Of a DNA stretch of 64,000 nt, positions 62,590 through 64,000 are shown piece after piece (within the stretch, counting starts at the first letter, position 1; each line of letters starts with the position of its first letter). Location: positions 47,507 to 111,506 of the forward strand of contig ONEG01000008.1 in the NCBI GenBank assembly GCA_900316845.1. The letters are read 5' to 3'. The position numbers were made by a program, and so were the translations under genes. This DNA is from an uncultured Bacteroidales bacterium (GTDB lineage Bacteria; Bacteroidota; Bacteroidia; Bacteroidales; Paludibacteraceae). Under the pieces are notes generated by a model. The model did not search any database. It saw nothing but the letters and a program-made list of their open reading frames with translations, and was not told where the DNA came from.

Positions 62590-63798
62590 ATGATACAAGA
62601 ACATCAATTTAGACAGTTACAAAATGAGTTTTTAGGGCGTGTGAACCACGTTGAGCTTACTCATAAGCGTTATCTCTATCATCAAATTAATTGGGATGCG
62701 CGTCTCATCGGTATTCGAGGTGCTCGCGGCACAGGGAAAACGACTATGCTATTACAATACATCAAAGAGCATTATCCGGATTTGAACAAAGTACTATATG
62801 TCTCATTGGATAGTTTCCATTTTCAATTGATGAGTTTATTTGAAGTAGCAGAATATGCCTACACCCACGGCATTGAAGCCCTTTTCGTTGATGAAGTCCA
62901 TTACTCGCAACATTGGGGGCAACAACTGAAAAACATCTTTGACTCTTTTGGCGAACTGAAGATCGTATATACGGGCTCATCCATGTTGCAGATAGACGAA
63001 GCTCAGGCGGATCTATCCCGTCGCCAAACAGTCTATGAGTTGCAAGGGTTCTCATTCCGTGAATATCTGCTCTTCATGGGCTATCTGCATCAAGAAGCTA
63101 TAAGTCTGGAGTACTTGCTTGCTAATCACACTTCGTTAGCCATGCACATAAGTTCAAAGATCAAACCGTTGATGCTCTTTGACGAATACTTACGTCAAGG
63201 CTATTACCCGTTTGTTTTAGAAGCCCAACAAGATTACCTACGGCGATTAGAACAACTGATGCTGCTCATCATCTATCAGGAAATTCCGAAAGTAGAAGAT
63301 ATTTCGCTACAGACTCTTCAGAAAGCCCAGAAACTGATGATGATTTTAGCAACACAAGTACCATTGGAGCCAAATATCAGTACGCTATGCCGGGAAATAG
63401 GAGCGACACGAGACATCGTCATTCGTCTGCTCTATACGATGGAAAAAGCAGGTCTATTGATGCTTGTTAATAAAGAGAGTAACAGTTACAAAACTCTTTC
63501 CAGACCGGACAAGATTTATCTGAATAACACCAACCAGATGTACTCATTAACCGGTTTTGTGAATGAAGGGACCTTGCGTGAGACTTTCTTCGTCAACCAA
63601 GTTCGTCAAACACACCAAGTTCTGCTTCCGCCCAAAGGTGATTACATCGTGGATAAGCATTATACGTTTGAAGTAGGAGGAGCTGGAAAAACATTCCAAC
63701 AGATTAAAGATATACCGAATAGTTATCTGGCTTTAGACGGGATAGAGTATGGGACAGGAAACAGCATTCCGCTTTACCTGTTTGGTTTCTTGTACTGA
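62590..63798 (+). CDS. AAA-family ATPase of the COG1373 type
   Basis: 402 residues. Walker A is GARGTGKTT (about 45-53), Walker B is ALFVDEVHY, and sensor 1 YTGSS follows. The middle has SRRQTVYELQGFSFREYL, typical of the COG1373 / DUF4143-linked ATPases. A winged-helix part lies near 270-310 (ISTLCREIGATRDIVIRLLY, where a DNA-binding helix is likely). The C-terminal nuclease-like domain is short. The family is common in gut anaerobes as strain-variable genes; cellular role unknown. It is A+T-rich with its own promoter, consistent with horizontal gain. Confidence 0.85.
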   Translation: MIQEHQFRQLQNEFLGRVNHVELTHKRYLYHQINWDARLIGIRGARGTGKTTMLLQYIKEHYPDLNKVLYVSLDSFHFQLMSLFEVAEYAYTHGIEALFVDEVHYSQHWGQQLKNIFDSFGELKIVYTGSSMLQIDEAQADLSRRQTVYELQGFSFREYLLFMGYLHQEAISLEYLLANHTSLAMHISSKIKPLMLFDEYLRQGYYPFVLEAQQDYLRRLEQLMLLIIYQEIPKVEDISLQTLQKAQKLMMILATQVPLEPNISTLCREIGATRDIVIRLLYTMEKAGLLMLVNKESNSYKTLSRPDKIYLNNTNQMYSLTGFVNEGTLRETFFVNQVRQTHQVLLPPKGDYIVDKHYTFEVGGAGKTFQQIKDIPNSYLALDGIEYGTGNSIPLYLFGFLY

Positions 63799-63818
63799 TA
63801 ACTATTCCAAACGCATCA

Positions 63819-63926
63819 TTACTTTTTCAAGCGGTAGTCACCACAAAACATGTTTCCGAATTTACCGGAAATAGCGGCGATACCCGCCATCATTTTGACT
63901 TTCGGCATAATAGGAATGATTCTCAT
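63819..63926 (-). CDS. Possible small basic protein, 35 residues
   Basis: ATG 63926 to TAA 63819, product MRIIPIMPKVKMMAGIAAIS plus GKFGNMFCGDYRLKK. The MAGIxxISGKxGN pattern looks like the start of small proteins seen in Bacteroidales mobile DNA, but the frame is too short to prove. It may be the 5' part of a truncated gene. No promoter of the common class is visible upstream. Confidence 0.35.
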   Translation of the reverse strand: MRIIPIMPKVKMMAGIAAISGKFGNMFCGDYRLKK

Positions 63927-63959
63927 ATCTTTTTTATTTTAGTGTAACAGTACGTAGAG

Positions 63960-63992
63960 GTCGCGGTCACGTCGCGGTCATATCGCGGTTTT
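63960..63992. repeat. 11-bp GTCGCGGTCAC minisatellite at the right end
   Basis: Units GTCGCGGTCAC (63960-63970), GTCGCGGTCAT (63971-63981) and ATCGCGGTTTT (63982-63992). The 11-bp period and CGGTCA core match the arrays at 23636 and 43653. Confidence 0.75.
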
Positions 63993-64000
63993 GAGCCGTA

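Overview
The window is a gene-dense chromosomal segment from a member of the Bacteroidota, most likely an uncultured gut-type Bacteroidales. Three things support this. Transcription starts carry the Bacteroidetes primary-sigma signature (TTTG near -33, TAnnTTTG near -7) instead of TTGACA/TATAAT. The gene content is typical of the group: a SusC/SusD/SusE operon, a glycine-lipid acyltransferase pair, DUF4494, BspA-type leucine-rich repeats, RhuM and DUF1016 proteins. Shine-Dalgarno sequences are essentially absent. The species cannot be named from the sequence.

Layout. 1-8 kb: a DUF4105 membrane protein, an alkaline-phosphatase-fold protein that has lost its catalytic residues, DUF4494, glsA/glsB-like acyltransferases, yggS, a HAD phosphatase and a ClpB without its N-terminal domain. 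8-16 kb: an A+T-rich accessory island with two terminator-bounded orphan genes (DUF1016 nuclease, RhuM), a remnant of a WYL regulator, and a three-unit cluster. That cluster holds a WYL regulator, a uracil-glycosylase-like protein, an Asp-box mini-protein, a secreted protein, two unknown proteins and a cytoplasmic LRR protein, and its units start from three closely related promoters. 16-24 kb: a FecCD permease with panB, an unknown membrane protein on the other strand, and galK-galM-GH2 beta-galactosidase. 24-31 kb (minus strand): MFS sugar transporter, SusC, SusD, SusE-like lipoprotein. 31-53 kb (plus strand): a long run of overlapping genes comprising recQ, rimO, HU, a membrane-anchored HU-LysM fusion, uvrA, surface-polysaccharide genes (4,6-dehydratase, WecA-like, deacetylase-like, WecB, GT4), an ABC-F ATPase, a HAD/membrane-protein pair, a PL9-like pectate lyase and a secreted LRR protein. 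53-60 kb (minus strand): a lipoprotein phosphoesterase, a beta-barrel protein, mutS2, DUF721, a GH73-LysM protein, murG and ftsW. 60-64 kb: a CE12-like pectin esterase and an AAA ATPase.

How the parts fit. galK/galM/GH2 can release, epimerise and phosphorylate galactose. The Sus operon imports a glycan, probably a maltodextrin, but has no hydrolase here. The PL9 lyase and CE12 esterase point to pectin use and share a similar C-terminal tail. murG, ftsW and the GH73 protein act on peptidoglycan.

Two patterns stand out. First, short minisatellites (units of 7, 8, 11, 15, 16 and 23 bp) recur at gene junctions and inside protein linkers. The same or related repeats appear at unlinked places and are translated in different frames (yggS, rimO, ABC-F, mutS2, murG and others). 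Second, the 11.0-15.7 kb cluster has sister promoters with +1 inverted repeats downstream of its own WYL regulator, and is the best candidate for an undescribed regulated system.
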